From positions 1 to 64,000 of the forward strand of contig DATLVI010000046.1 in the NCBI GenBank assembly GCA_035577545.1: DNA of 64,000 nt, read 5' to 3'. The position numbers and the translations under genes are program-made. Each line of letters begins with the position of its first letter. Position 1 is the first letter of the stretch. Below the pieces are notes generated by a model. That model was given only the letters and a program-made list of their open reading frames with translations. It did no database searches and had not been told where the DNA came from. This document shows, in pieces, positions 7,869-17,669 of the stretch. Source of the DNA: Verrucomicrobiia bacterium. Lineage in GTDB: Bacteria; Verrucomicrobiota; Verrucomicrobiia; Palsa-1439.

Positions 7869-9671
7869 ATGGCACTGAGCGTTCCAGCAGAATTAGAGAA
7901 GCACATCGACGAGATCGTCACGCATTATCCGCCGCAACATAAGCGGGCGGCGGTGTTGTGGCTGCTGCATCTCTTGCAGGAGCAATTCGGCCATCTCGGT
8001 CGGGAACAAGTGGAATGGACAGCGACAAAGCTCGGGTTGCAGCCGATCAATGTGTGGGAGTTGGTCACGTTCTACCCGATGTTCACCGCCAAACCGCGTG
8101 GGAAGTTCCACATCAAGGTCTGCCGCACGCTGTCCTGTGAATTGTGCGGCTGCGGCGGTATCCTCGAACGGCTCAAGAAAAAGCTCGGCATCGGTCTCGA
8201 CGAAAACACCGGCGATGGACTCTTTACGATTTCCACGGTCGAATGCCTGGCCGCCTGCGGAACCGGCCCGGTGATGATGGTCAATGATGAATTGTTCGAA
8301 AATCTCACACCAGACGCGGCCGAGGCAATCATCGGCCGCATCAAAACAACCGGCAAACTTGAGCCCCAACCATTGCCGAAACCCGTTGCGCCGCACCCGC
8401 TGGAAAAGCGCGTCCTACTCGCGAACCTGACGAAACCCGGTTACACGGGGTCACTGGACGATTATGTCCGCGAGGGGGGTTACCGCTCGTTACCGAAAGC
8501 GCTCGGCATGAAACCCGACGATATTGTCGCCGAGGTCAAGAATAGCGAGGTTCGCGGGCGCGGCGGCGCGGGTTTCCCCTGCGGGATGAAATGGAGTTTC
8601 TTGGCGAAAGCCACCGGCAAGCCGAATTACCTCGTTTGCAACGCCGATGAATCCGAGCCCGGCACGTTCAAGGATCGTCAGTTACTTCATTACGAGCCGC
8701 ACCAACTCATCGAAGGCATCATCGTCTCGTGCTACGCCGTGGGCGCGCACGTCGCCTACATCTATATCCGTGGCGAGATGCCGTATGGCGCAAAAATCCT
8801 CGACAAGGCGATTGAGGAAGCGCGCGCGAAGAATTTTCTCGGCAAGAACATTCTCGGCAAGGGATTCGATTGTGAAATCTACATCCACCGCGGTGCGGGC
8901 GCGTACATCTGCGGCGAGGAAACCGGTTTGATCGAATCGCTGGAAGGGAAGCGGGCCTATCCGCGCATCAAGCCGCCGTTTCCGGCAGTGGTCGGCCTAT
9001 TCGGCTGCCCGACGCTCGTGAACAATGTCGAGACGCTGTCGAATATCCCGCACATCATCAACAACGGCGCGGCGTGGTTCAAGGAACTCGGCGTGCCCGG
9101 CTCGCGCGGGACGAGGCTCGTGTGCGTCAGTGGCCCGGTGAAACGGCCGGGTTACTACGAGTTTGAGATGGGCAAGCTGACAATGCGGCAACTCATTGAT
9201 GATCTTTGCGGTGGATTGAAGGAAGGACGCAAATTGAAGGGCGTCATTCCGGGCGGCAGTTCGATGCCCGTGTTGAAGGCCGATCAGATCGATGTGGCGT
9301 TGGATTTTGAATCGCTCCGTAAGGCCGGCACGATGGCCGGTTCCGGTGGCATCATCGTGCTCGATGATACGGTCGACATCGTGCAGAGCACGCTGAATGT
9401 CGCGCAATTTTACGCGCACGAGTCGTGCGGCCAATGCACGCCCTGCCGCGAAGGCACATTATGGATGGAGAAGATGCTCCACCGCATACGCGAAGGCCAT
9501 GGTCGTCCTGAAGACGTGGATTTGTTGTGGGACGTCGCGGACAACATCGACGGCAAAACGATTTGTCCGCTCGGCGAAGCCGCCGCCTGGCCCGTAAAAG
9601 CCTTCGTCACGAAATACCGCAGCGAATTCGAAGCCGCGTGCAAAGACGGCAACGGGAGTGAGAAGCATTAG
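7869..9671 (+). CDS. nuoEF: fused NADH-quinone oxidoreductase subunits E and F
   Basis: One 600-residue chain joins the two subunits of the NADH-oxidising tip. Residues 1-160 are NuoE, with [2Fe-2S] N1a ligands C85, C90, C126 and C130 (C-R-T-L-S-C and C-L-A-A-C). A Pro-rich linker of about 20 residues follows. NuoF covers about 180-595: the FMN/NADH-site glycine-rich stretch R-G-R-G-G-A-G-F-P at 229-237, N-A-D-E-S-E-P-G-T at 258-266, and [4Fe-4S] N3 ligands C520, C523, C526 (S-C-G-Q-C-T-P-C) and C566. No ligand is missing in either half. In most bacteria these are separate adjacent genes, so this is a clean in-frame fusion, not a truncation. It starts 16 bases after the nuoD stop. Confidence 0.96.
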   Translation: MALSVPAELEKHIDEIVTHYPPQHKRAAVLWLLHLLQEQFGHLGREQVEWTATKLGLQPINVWELVTFYPMFTAKPRGKFHIKVCRTLSCELCGCGGILERLKKKLGIGLDENTGDGLFTISTVECLAACGTGPVMMVNDELFENLTPDAAEAIIGRIKTTGKLEPQPLPKPVAPHPLEKRVLLANLTKPGYTGSLDDYVREGGYRSLPKALGMKPDDIVAEVKNSEVRGRGGAGFPCGMKWSFLAKATGKPNYLVCNADESEPGTFKDRQLLHYEPHQLIEGIIVSCYAVGAHVAYIYIRGEMPYGAKILDKAIEEARAKNFLGKNILGKGFDCEIYIHRGAGAYICGEETGLIESLEGKRAYPRIKPPFPAVVGLFGCPTLVNNVETLSNIPHIINNGAAWFKELGVPGSRGTRLVCVSGPVKRPGYYEFEMGKLTMRQLIDDLCGGLKEGRKLKGVIPGGSSMPVLKADQIDVALDFESLRKAGTMAGSGGIIVLDDTVDIVQSTLNVAQFYAHESCGQCTPCREGTLWMEKMLHRIREGHGRPEDVDLLWDVADNIDGKTICPLGEAAAWPVKAFVTKYRSEFEAACKDGNGSEKH

Positions 9672-9673
9672 CC

Positions 9674-11380
9674 ATGGCAGACCCTGTCAAACTGACGATT
9701 GACGGCAAGGAGGCCGCTGCGCCGAAGGGGATGAACCTCATTGAAGCTGCGAAGCTCGTCGGCATTGAGGTGCCGCACTACTGTTATCACCCGAAGCTGG
9801 CCGTCGTGGGCAACTGCCGCATGTGCCTTGTGGATGTCGGCATGCCGAAGATGGGACCCGACAAGAAGCCGGAATTGGGACCTGACGGCAAGCCGGTGAT
9901 CCAGTTCGGTCCGAAACTTTCCATCGGCTGCAACACGACCGTATCCGAAGGCATGGTGGTGCACACGCGTTCTGCAAAAGTCATCAAGGCGCGCGAAGGC
10001 GTGATGGAATTCCTGTTGATCAATCACCCGCTCGATTGTCCGATCTGCGACCAGGCGGGCGAGTGCCGACTGCAGGAGTTCAGCGTGGATTACGGCAAAG
10101 GCCAAAGCCGTTTCATCGAGGAGAAGGTTCACAAACCGAAGAAGACGGAGATCGGCCCGAAGATCATGCTCGACGATGAGCGTTGCATCCTTTGTTCGCG
10201 CTGCGTGCGGTTTATGAAGGACGTGGCGGGACAGGATTGCCTCGGGTTCGTGGATCGCGGTAGTCATTCCACATTGACGTGCTATCCCGGCATGGAACCG
10301 AACACGAATTACGACCTCAACATCGTGGACATCTGCCCGGTCGGTGCGCTGACCTCGAATGATTTCCGTTTCAAGCAGCGCGTGTGGTTCCTCAAGGAAA
10401 CGAAAAGCGTTTGCCCGAACTGCGCGACGGGCTGCAACACGGTGCTCTGGTCGCGCGAAGGCGTGGTGCATCGACAGACGCCCCGCGACAATGACGCAGT
10501 CAACCAGTGTTGGATGTGCGACCCTGGCCGGTTGCATTACCAGTTCATCAACGACCCGAATCGCCTCGTGACGCCGACGGTGAGGTCGGGCGCGATGGGC
10601 GAGCGGTTCAATCTCACGTGGCCCGAGGCGACGCGGCAGATCGGCGAGAAGCTGAAGGCGCTGAAAGGCAAGGGCGCGACAATCGCCGCGATCGGGACTG
10701 CGCGCGCCACGACGGAAGAGCTTTTCCTCTTCAATAAATTGACGCGCGAAGTTCTCGGCGCAGAGTTGGTCGATTGTGTGCCGCGCGTCGGCGAAGGCGA
10801 TAAGTTCCTGATCAGTGCGGACCGCAATCCGAACACGAACGGCGCGAAGCTTACGGGAGTAACCGCTGATCCCATCGGCAGCCGGATCCCGGTCATCGCC
10901 GAAGCCATCAAGTCCGGCAAGATCAAGACGCTCATTGTTCATGGCGAGAATGTAGCGAAGCATGGAATCGCGGAAGACCTGCTCGGGAAGCTCGAACTGC
11001 TGATCGTGATCGATACGCTGCCGAACAAGGTGACGGAACTGGCCCACTACGTTTTGGCGGGCGCTACTTTTGCGGAGAAACGCGGCACCTTTATTAATGG
11101 CAAGGCGCGCCTGCAGCGATTGAATGCGGCGATTCCGTCGCCTGGAATTGCGCGACCGGAGTGGCAGACATTCGTCGCGCTGCTCAACGAACTGGGCGCC
11201 GACGGCAAATATCTGGCCATTGAGGACGTTTTCGCTGATATGACGCACGCTTTCGCGCCGTTGGCTGGCCTGAATCTTTCCAAAATTGGCGACCAGGGCG
11301 TGGAACTGAAGTTGGAGGCAGCCACGCCGCCAGCCGCATCGACGGAAGCGCCTGCGCCAGCCGTGGGGGTGAAAGCATGA
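9674..11380 (+). CDS. nuoG: NADH-quinone oxidoreductase subunit G, with cluster N7 ligands
   Basis: NuoG carries the iron-sulfur chain of the peripheral arm. Ligand sets visible: N1b C37, C48, C51, C86; N5 H118, C122, C125, C131; N4 C171, C174, C177, C221. The molybdopterin-type domain begins with C247-x2-C250-x3-C254-x27-C282, the spacing of the optional cluster N7 known from Thermus and Escherichia. At 568 residues it is short for an N7-type NuoG, many of which exceed 700; the molybdopterin-like domain appears reduced. The C-terminus is an Ala/Pro-rich tail. It starts 2 bases after nuoEF and overlaps nuoH by ATGA. Confidence 0.96.
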   Translation: MADPVKLTIDGKEAAAPKGMNLIEAAKLVGIEVPHYCYHPKLAVVGNCRMCLVDVGMPKMGPDKKPELGPDGKPVIQFGPKLSIGCNTTVSEGMVVHTRSAKVIKAREGVMEFLLINHPLDCPICDQAGECRLQEFSVDYGKGQSRFIEEKVHKPKKTEIGPKIMLDDERCILCSRCVRFMKDVAGQDCLGFVDRGSHSTLTCYPGMEPNTNYDLNIVDICPVGALTSNDFRFKQRVWFLKETKSVCPNCATGCNTVLWSREGVVHRQTPRDNDAVNQCWMCDPGRLHYQFINDPNRLVTPTVRSGAMGERFNLTWPEATRQIGEKLKALKGKGATIAAIGTARATTEELFLFNKLTREVLGAELVDCVPRVGEGDKFLISADRNPNTNGAKLTGVTADPIGSRIPVIAEAIKSGKIKTLIVHGENVAKHGIAEDLLGKLELLIVIDTLPNKVTELAHYVLAGATFAEKRGTFINGKARLQRLNAAIPSPGIARPEWQTFVALLNELGADGKYLAIEDVFADMTHAFAPLAGLNLSKIGDQGVELKLEAATPPAASTEAPAPAVGVKA

Positions 11381-12411
11381 TTGCATTCCTCCTCATCCAT
11401 CTCATTAAGATCGCTGTTGTGGTCTGGGTGATGTTGACCATCGTGGCGTACACGGTGCTGGCGGAACGCAAAGTGTGCGCGTGGATGCAGGACCGCATCG
11501 GGCCGAATCGTGTCGGGCCGATGGGCCTGCTGCAACCACTGGCCGACGGACTGAAATTCGCGTTCAAGGAAGACGTGTTGTCGCATCACGTCAACAAGGT
11601 GTATTTCACGCTGGCGCCAATGATCTCGATGGTACCCGCGTTGATCACGATCGCGGTGGTGCCGTGGGGGAGCCAGTTGGTGATTCCCGGATTGGCGGAA
11701 CCGGTCAAGGGCGTAATTGCGGACTTGAATGTCGGCATCCTCTTCGTGTTCGCCATTTCCTCGCTGGGTGTTTACGGCATTGTGCTGGCGGGCTGGGCGA
11801 GCAACTCGAAGTATCCGTTTCTGGGCAGCATTCGCTCCAGCGCGCAGATGATTTCGTACGAAGTGTGCCTCGGGCTGAGCGTGGTGCCGGTGTTCATGCA
11901 GGTTGGTTCCCTTAATTTGTCGCGCGTGGTCGAATACCAGGCCCATCACGTGTGGTTGGGATTTTGTCAGCCCCTCTCCTTTTTCATTTTTGTCGTGAGC
12001 GCGTTTGCCGAGACCAATCGCTTGCCGTTCGATTTGCCGGAGGCGGAGCAGGAACTCGTCGGTGGTTATCACACCGAATACAGCTCGATGAAATTCGCGA
12101 TGTTTTTTCTGGGCGAGTACGCGGCCATGTTCGTGGCCTCAGCGCTGATGGTGACGTTGTTTTTCGGTGGCTGGTCGCTGCCCTTCGCTCCATTCAACGC
12201 GCCGGCCCAGACGCTGGTCGTGGGCCTCGCGCACATCGGTATCTTTCTGGCAAAAGTGTGCGGATTCCTGTTTTTTTACATCTGGGTGCGGTGGACCATT
12301 CCGCGATTTCGCTATGACCAGTTGATGGCCCTGGGATGGAAGTTGTTCATCCCGCTAACGCTCTTGAACATTTTGATTTCGGGCGTCGTGTTAACTGTGA
12401 TGAGCAAGTAA
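11377..12411 (+). CDS. nuoH: NADH-quinone oxidoreductase subunit H
   Basis: NuoH is the membrane subunit that joins the peripheral and membrane arms and lines the quinone tunnel. It has 344 residues with about eight membrane helices. Landmarks are the A-E-R-K-V-C-A-W-M-Q-D-R-I-G-P-N-R-V-G-P loop at about 29-48, A-D-G-L-K-F-A-F-K-E-D at 56-66, and the acidic loop A-E-T-N-R-L-P-F-D-L-P-E-A-E-Q-E-L-V at about 210-227. All are well conserved. The start overlaps the nuoG stop by ATGA, and the end lies 2 bases before the nuoI ATG. Confidence 0.97.
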   Translation: MIAFLLIHLIKIAVVVWVMLTIVAYTVLAERKVCAWMQDRIGPNRVGPMGLLQPLADGLKFAFKEDVLSHHVNKVYFTLAPMISMVPALITIAVVPWGSQLVIPGLAEPVKGVIADLNVGILFVFAISSLGVYGIVLAGWASNSKYPFLGSIRSSAQMISYEVCLGLSVVPVFMQVGSLNLSRVVEYQAHHVWLGFCQPLSFFIFVVSAFAETNRLPFDLPEAEQELVGGYHTEYSSMKFAMFFLGEYAAMFVASALMVTLFFGGWSLPFAPFNAPAQTLVVGLAHIGIFLAKVCGFLFFYIWVRWTIPRFRYDQLMALGWKLFIPLTLLNILISGVVLTVMSK

Positions 12412-12413
12412 CG

Positions 12414-12968
12414 ATGCAGGTTCAACGTCCAAAACTGACAATTTGGGAGCGAACCTATCTCCCGCAGATTCTGCACGGGTTGTGGCTGACGTTTCGCCAC
12501 ATCTTTCGGCCGGCCTTTACGCGTCAATATCCCGAAGAGAAGCCGCCACTGCACGGCGCCTATCGCGGCGCGCCGACACTCGTGAAGGATCCCGAGGGCC
12601 GGATCAAGTGTGTTTCGTGCCAGTTGTGCGAGTTCGTCTGTCCGCCGAAGGCGATTCGCATCACGCCTGGCACGCGCCCGGACGGCACGGCAGATGAAAA
12701 CGTTGAGAAAGTGCCCAAAGAGTTTGTGATCGACATGCTGCGGTGCATTTACTGCGGCTACTGCGAAGAGGTTTGTCCCGAAGAAGCCATTTTTCTGAAG
12801 CGTGATTTTGCGATCGCGGGTTACAAGCGCGAGGAGTTGCAATTCAACATGGAGAAGCTGCTGGAATTGGGCGGTATCCAGGAAGATTCGGTTTGGAAAT
12901 GGAAGTACAAGGGCGCGCCGCCACCGGATGTGCCGGCAGCGCCGAAGCGGGAGGCGAAAATTTCGTAG
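12414..12968 (+). CDS. nuoI: NADH-quinone oxidoreductase subunit I
   Basis: NuoI holds clusters N6a and N6b, linking NuoG to N2. The two ferredoxin-type motifs are C-V-S-C-Q-L-C-E-F-V-C-P and C-I-Y-C-G-Y-C-E-E-V-C-P, both with the expected C-x2-C-x2-C-x3-C-P spacing. I use ATG 12414, immediately after the nuoH stop; the upstream in-frame extension lies inside nuoH and is not NuoI-like. This gives 184 residues, normal for the family, with a Pro/Ala/Lys-rich C-terminal tail. A 30-base gap separates it from nuoJ. Confidence 0.96.
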   Translation: MQVQRPKLTIWERTYLPQILHGLWLTFRHIFRPAFTRQYPEEKPPLHGAYRGAPTLVKDPEGRIKCVSCQLCEFVCPPKAIRITPGTRPDGTADENVEKVPKEFVIDMLRCIYCGYCEEVCPEEAIFLKRDFAIAGYKREELQFNMEKLLELGGIQEDSVWKWKYKGAPPPDVPAAPKREAKIS

Positions 12969-12998
12969 CACCGATTGTCCCTGTCGTTCATAGGCTAG

Positions 12999-13499
12999 AT
13001 GAACATACACGACTTGTTATTCTGGTTTTTTAGCATCGCGATGCTGGTGTGCGGGCTGTTGGTGATTACCAGCCGCAATCCTGTCACGAGCGCGATGTTT
13101 TTAGTGCTGCTGTTTGTATTCATGGCGGGGCTCTTTCTCTTGTTGGAGGCCCTGTTTATCGCAGCCATCCAGATTCTGGTATATGCCGGCGCCGTGATGG
13201 TGCTTTTCCTCTTCGTCATCATGCTGCTCGACATCAAGGCCAGCGAGCGGCGGAAGTTCAAAGTTCTCGGCGTGGTCGGCGGAATTGCTGTCGGTCTGGC
13301 GTTCGTGTGGGAACTGGCGATCATCCTGAGACAGTCAGTGAGACCGTTGGCAAGTGGCGGCGCGGAGCTGCATGGCGGTTTGGAAGAAGTCGTCAAACCG
13401 TTCTTCGCGCACTACATGCTGCCGTTTGAAGTGATCGCTCTTTTGCTGCTGGTGTCGATGGTCGGGGTGGTGTTGCTCTCGAAGAAGGAGCTCAAATGA
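12999..13499 (+). CDS. nuoJ: NADH-quinone oxidoreductase subunit J
   Basis: NuoJ is a small membrane subunit between the quinone end and the antiporter-like subunits. It has 166 residues with five hydrophobic segments. The characteristic third-helix motif is A-I-Q-I-L-V-Y-A-G-A-V-M-V-L-F-L-F-V-I-M at about 53-72, where a pi-bulge and rotation occur in known structures. The N-terminal N-P-V-T-S-A-M pattern and the C-terminal G-V-V-L-L-S-K-K end are also typical. It overlaps nuoK by ATGA. Confidence 0.95.
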   Translation: MNIHDLLFWFFSIAMLVCGLLVITSRNPVTSAMFLVLLFVFMAGLFLLLEALFIAAIQILVYAGAVMVLFLFVIMLLDIKASERRKFKVLGVVGGIAVGLAFVWELAIILRQSVRPLASGGAELHGGLEEVVKPFFAHYMLPFEVIALLLLVSMVGVVLLSKKELK

Positions 13500-13803
13500 C
13501 CAGTGCGCTCACGCTCAATCACTATTTGATCGTCAGCGGTCTGCTGTTTGCGCTCGGCATCGCGGGCGTGATCATTCGTCGCAATGCGCTGGTCATCTAC
13601 ATGGCGCTGGAAATGAACCTCAACGCCGCCAACCTGGCCCTGATCGCGTTCTCCAAGTTCAACAAGATCGTCGAGGGGCAAATCCTGGTGTTCTTCATCA
13701 TTGCCATCGCCGCGGCCGAGGTGGCCGTAGGCCTGGCGATCATTGTCGCGCTATACCGCCGCAAGCAAACCATCAGCGTCGATGAGTTGACGACCATGCG
13801 GCT

Positions 13804-13807
<4 letters not shown>
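13496..13807 (+). CDS. nuoK: NADH-quinone oxidoreductase subunit K
   Basis: NuoK is a 103-residue, three-helix membrane subunit, homologous to MrpC. The start N-H-Y-L-I-V-S-G-L-L-F-A-L-G-I-A-G and the motif A-L-E-M-N-L-N-A-A-N-L-A-L-I-A-F are intact. The helix-3 segment A-A-A-E-V-A-V-G-L-A-I-I-V-A-L-Y-R-R carries the second conserved acidic residue. Both membrane glutamates needed for proton transfer (helix 2 and helix 3) are present. Both ends overlap neighbours by ATGA, so J, K and L are translationally coupled. Confidence 0.96.
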
Positions 13808-15699
<1,892 letters not shown>

Positions 15700-15702
15700 A
15701 GT

Positions 15703-16128
15703 ATGATAGGGCATCTTCATATTTCAAATCGAAGGGGATTGAGAACGGCTCGCTGCTTCGGATTTCTTTTAGGCGCATTTTTTGTCGTGTCGGCTTGGCT
15801 CTGCAACGAGATAACGAGCCGAACTCAAGACAGGCGGGAAGGGCTTCAGTTCATTAGCATGATGGCCGGATCAGTTCTGTTGGCTTTGCCCCTAGTTGTT
15901 CCTTGGCGATTCATCCGGCCAGCGGTGCTCTGGTGGCCTTTGTTTGGGCTGCTTTGCTTGGAGTTCCTTGGAGCCATATTCACAGCTATCAGCGAGACAA
16001 TCTGGGCGTTCCGGTTCGGCGAATCGACGCAATGCATCGCATTTCCTCTCCTTGGCGCGATCCTCATATTAGTGATGGGGGTTCAGATTCAGGCTGTTCG
16101 TCTTCTGCGTAAGGAGTCCACAGTCTGA
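15703..16128 (+). CDS. orphan four-helix membrane protein inside the nuo operon
   Basis: A 141-residue protein with about four membrane segments: roughly 18-36, 48-66, 71-93 and 108-130. It starts 3 bases after the nuoL stop and ends 2 bases before the nuoM ATG, so it must be cotranscribed with them. I do not recognise a family. The only features are a basic N-terminus (S-N-R-R-G-L-R-T-A-R), a Trp/Pro-rich centre (V-V-P-W-R-F-I-R-P-A-V-L-W-W-P) and a short charged tail. Its base composition and codon choice look more AT-rich than the flanking nuo genes, suggesting later insertion. It could be a complex I accessory subunit or simply a passenger. I assign no function. Confidence 0.7.
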   Translation: MIGHLHISNRRGLRTARCFGFLLGAFFVVSAWLCNEITSRTQDRREGLQFISMMAGSVLLALPLVVPWRFIRPAVLWWPLFGLLCLEFLGAIFTAISETIWAFRFGESTQCIAFPLLGAILILVMGVQIQAVRLLRKESTV

Positions 16129-16130
16129 TT

Positions 16131-17669
16131 ATGGACATTCTTCTAGGCATCGCAGTTTTGCTGCCGCTTACGACGGCGTTTCTCCTCTTTCTGTTTCCCG
16201 CGAATCGGCCAAGTGCAATTCGGGCGCTGGCGATGTTTGCAACGGGGGTGTCGCTGCTGATCACGCTGGTGTTGTTTGCGAATTTCAATCGGCATGATAG
16301 TGGGTATCAGTTCGTGTGGGGTATGAGCTGGTTGCCGAGTTATGGGTGCTCGCTCAAGTTCGGTGTAGACGGCATTTCGATGACGTTGCTGTTGCTGGTC
16401 GGATTCGTGTCGTTCTGCGGGGCGTTTGTATCCAGCGAAATTCATGAGCGGGAGAAGGAGTATTACATTCTGTTTCTCGCGCTGACGTCGGGGATTAGCG
16501 GGACGTTTTGCACGCTGGATTTGTTCTTCTTTTACTTTTTCTACGAGATGGCGGTGATCCCGATGTATCTGCTGATCGGTGTGTGGGGTTCGCTGCCGCC
16601 GGGCAAACACGGACGCACGAAAGAGTACGCGACGATGAAGTTGACGCTGTACCTGACTGCGGGCGCGGTGCTGGCGCTGATCGGGTTGCTGGCGATTTAT
16701 TCGATCAGTGGAACAACGGACATCGAGAAGCTGCAGCACAACTGGGTGGCGAGTAGCACGCAGATGTGGGTCTTCCCGTGCTTGCTTTTTGGATTCGGTT
16801 TTCTCGCCTCGATGTGGCCGTTTCATACGTGGTCGCCACTTGGGTATGCGGCGGCACCGACAGCAGCATCGATGATGCACGCGGGCGTGCTGAAAAAGCT
16901 GGGCGCGTACGGCATCATTCGGCTCGCGCTGCCGCTGCTGCCGGAAGGCGCGCGGCATTGGGCGAACCTGCTGGCGGTTCTCGCTTGCTTCAACATTCTT
17001 TACGCGGGCTGGGTGGCCCTGACACAGAAGGACTGGAAGTTCGTCATCGGCTACAGCTCGGTGAGCCACATGGGCTACATTTTCCTCGGCATCGCGGCGC
17101 TGAATGTCGTTGGCGTTAGCGGCGCGGTGTTGCTGATGTTCGCGCATGGGATCATGGCGGCGCTGACCTTCTCGTTGATCGGCTTTTTCTACCATCAGAC
17201 GCATAATCGTTTTGTGCCGGACCTGAGCGGCCTCGCGCGGAAGATCCCGTTCATTGGCGTGTGCATGGTCATGGCCGTCATGGCTTCGAGCGGATTGCCG
17301 GGGTTTGCTAATTTTGTGAGTGAATTGATGGTCTTCCTCGGCGCATGGCACCAGGGGTCAACGTTGTTTCGTGTGGCGACCATCTGCGCGGTGTGGGGGA
17401 TTGTTGTGACGGCGACCTATTTGTTGTGGGCGGTGCGGACGAGTTTCTTCGGCCCGTTCGATGAGAAGTGGTCGATGCTCAAGGACGCGATCACGTTCAA
17501 GCAGAAGTTCCCGTACGCGTTGCTGCTCGCGGTCTTGCTGACGGTTGGGTTCTATCCCCGATTGTTGACGGACATTATCAAGCAGAGCGTGGCGACGTTT
17601 GTGCCGGCGGACAGCGACCGCGGTGCCGCCGTCGCCCCGGTAGCAAATTTGACGAAGGGGCCGGAATGA
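16131..17669 (+). CDS. nuoM: NADH-quinone oxidoreductase subunit M
   Basis: NuoM is the middle antiporter-like subunit. At 512 residues with about 14 membrane helices it has normal length. The helix-5 glutamate lies in F-F-Y-E-M-A-V-I-P-M-Y-L-L-I-G-V-W-G. The H-T-W segment reads F-H-T-W-S-P-L-G-Y-A-A-A-P-T-A-A-S, replacing the common L-P-D-A-H-x-E-A-P; the lysine of G-V-L-K-K-L-G-A-Y-G is kept. S-S-V-S-H-M-G-Y and S-S-G-L-P-G-F-A-N-F are also conserved. The altered loop is a real departure from the better-known NuoM sequences and may be a lineage trait. The stop overlaps the nuoN ATG by ATGA. Confidence 0.95.
   Translation: MDILLGIAVLLPLTTAFLLFLFPANRPSAIRALAMFATGVSLLITLVLFANFNRHDSGYQFVWGMSWLPSYGCSLKFGVDGISMTLLLLVGFVSFCGAFVSSEIHEREKEYYILFLALTSGISGTFCTLDLFFFYFFYEMAVIPMYLLIGVWGSLPPGKHGRTKEYATMKLTLYLTAGAVLALIGLLAIYSISGTTDIEKLQHNWVASSTQMWVFPCLLFGFGFLASMWPFHTWSPLGYAAAPTAASMMHAGVLKKLGAYGIIRLALPLLPEGARHWANLLAVLACFNILYAGWVALTQKDWKFVIGYSSVSHMGYIFLGIAALNVVGVSGAVLLMFAHGIMAALTFSLIGFFYHQTHNRFVPDLSGLARKIPFIGVCMVMAVMASSGLPGFANFVSELMVFLGAWHQGSTLFRVATICAVWGIVVTATYLLWAVRTSFFGPFDEKWSMLKDAITFKQKFPYALLLAVLLTVGFYPRLLTDIIKQSVATFVPADSDRGAAVAPVANLTKGPE

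Noticed and set aside
9668-11386. 572-codon minus-strand open frame
   Set aside because: It mirrors nuoG exactly, is rich in Arg/His, shows no family motif, and nuoG has all cluster ligands. A codon-bias shadow.
16143-17351. 402-codon minus-strand open frame
   Set aside because: Antisense to nuoM, Arg/Gln/His-rich low-complexity translation, no motifs.
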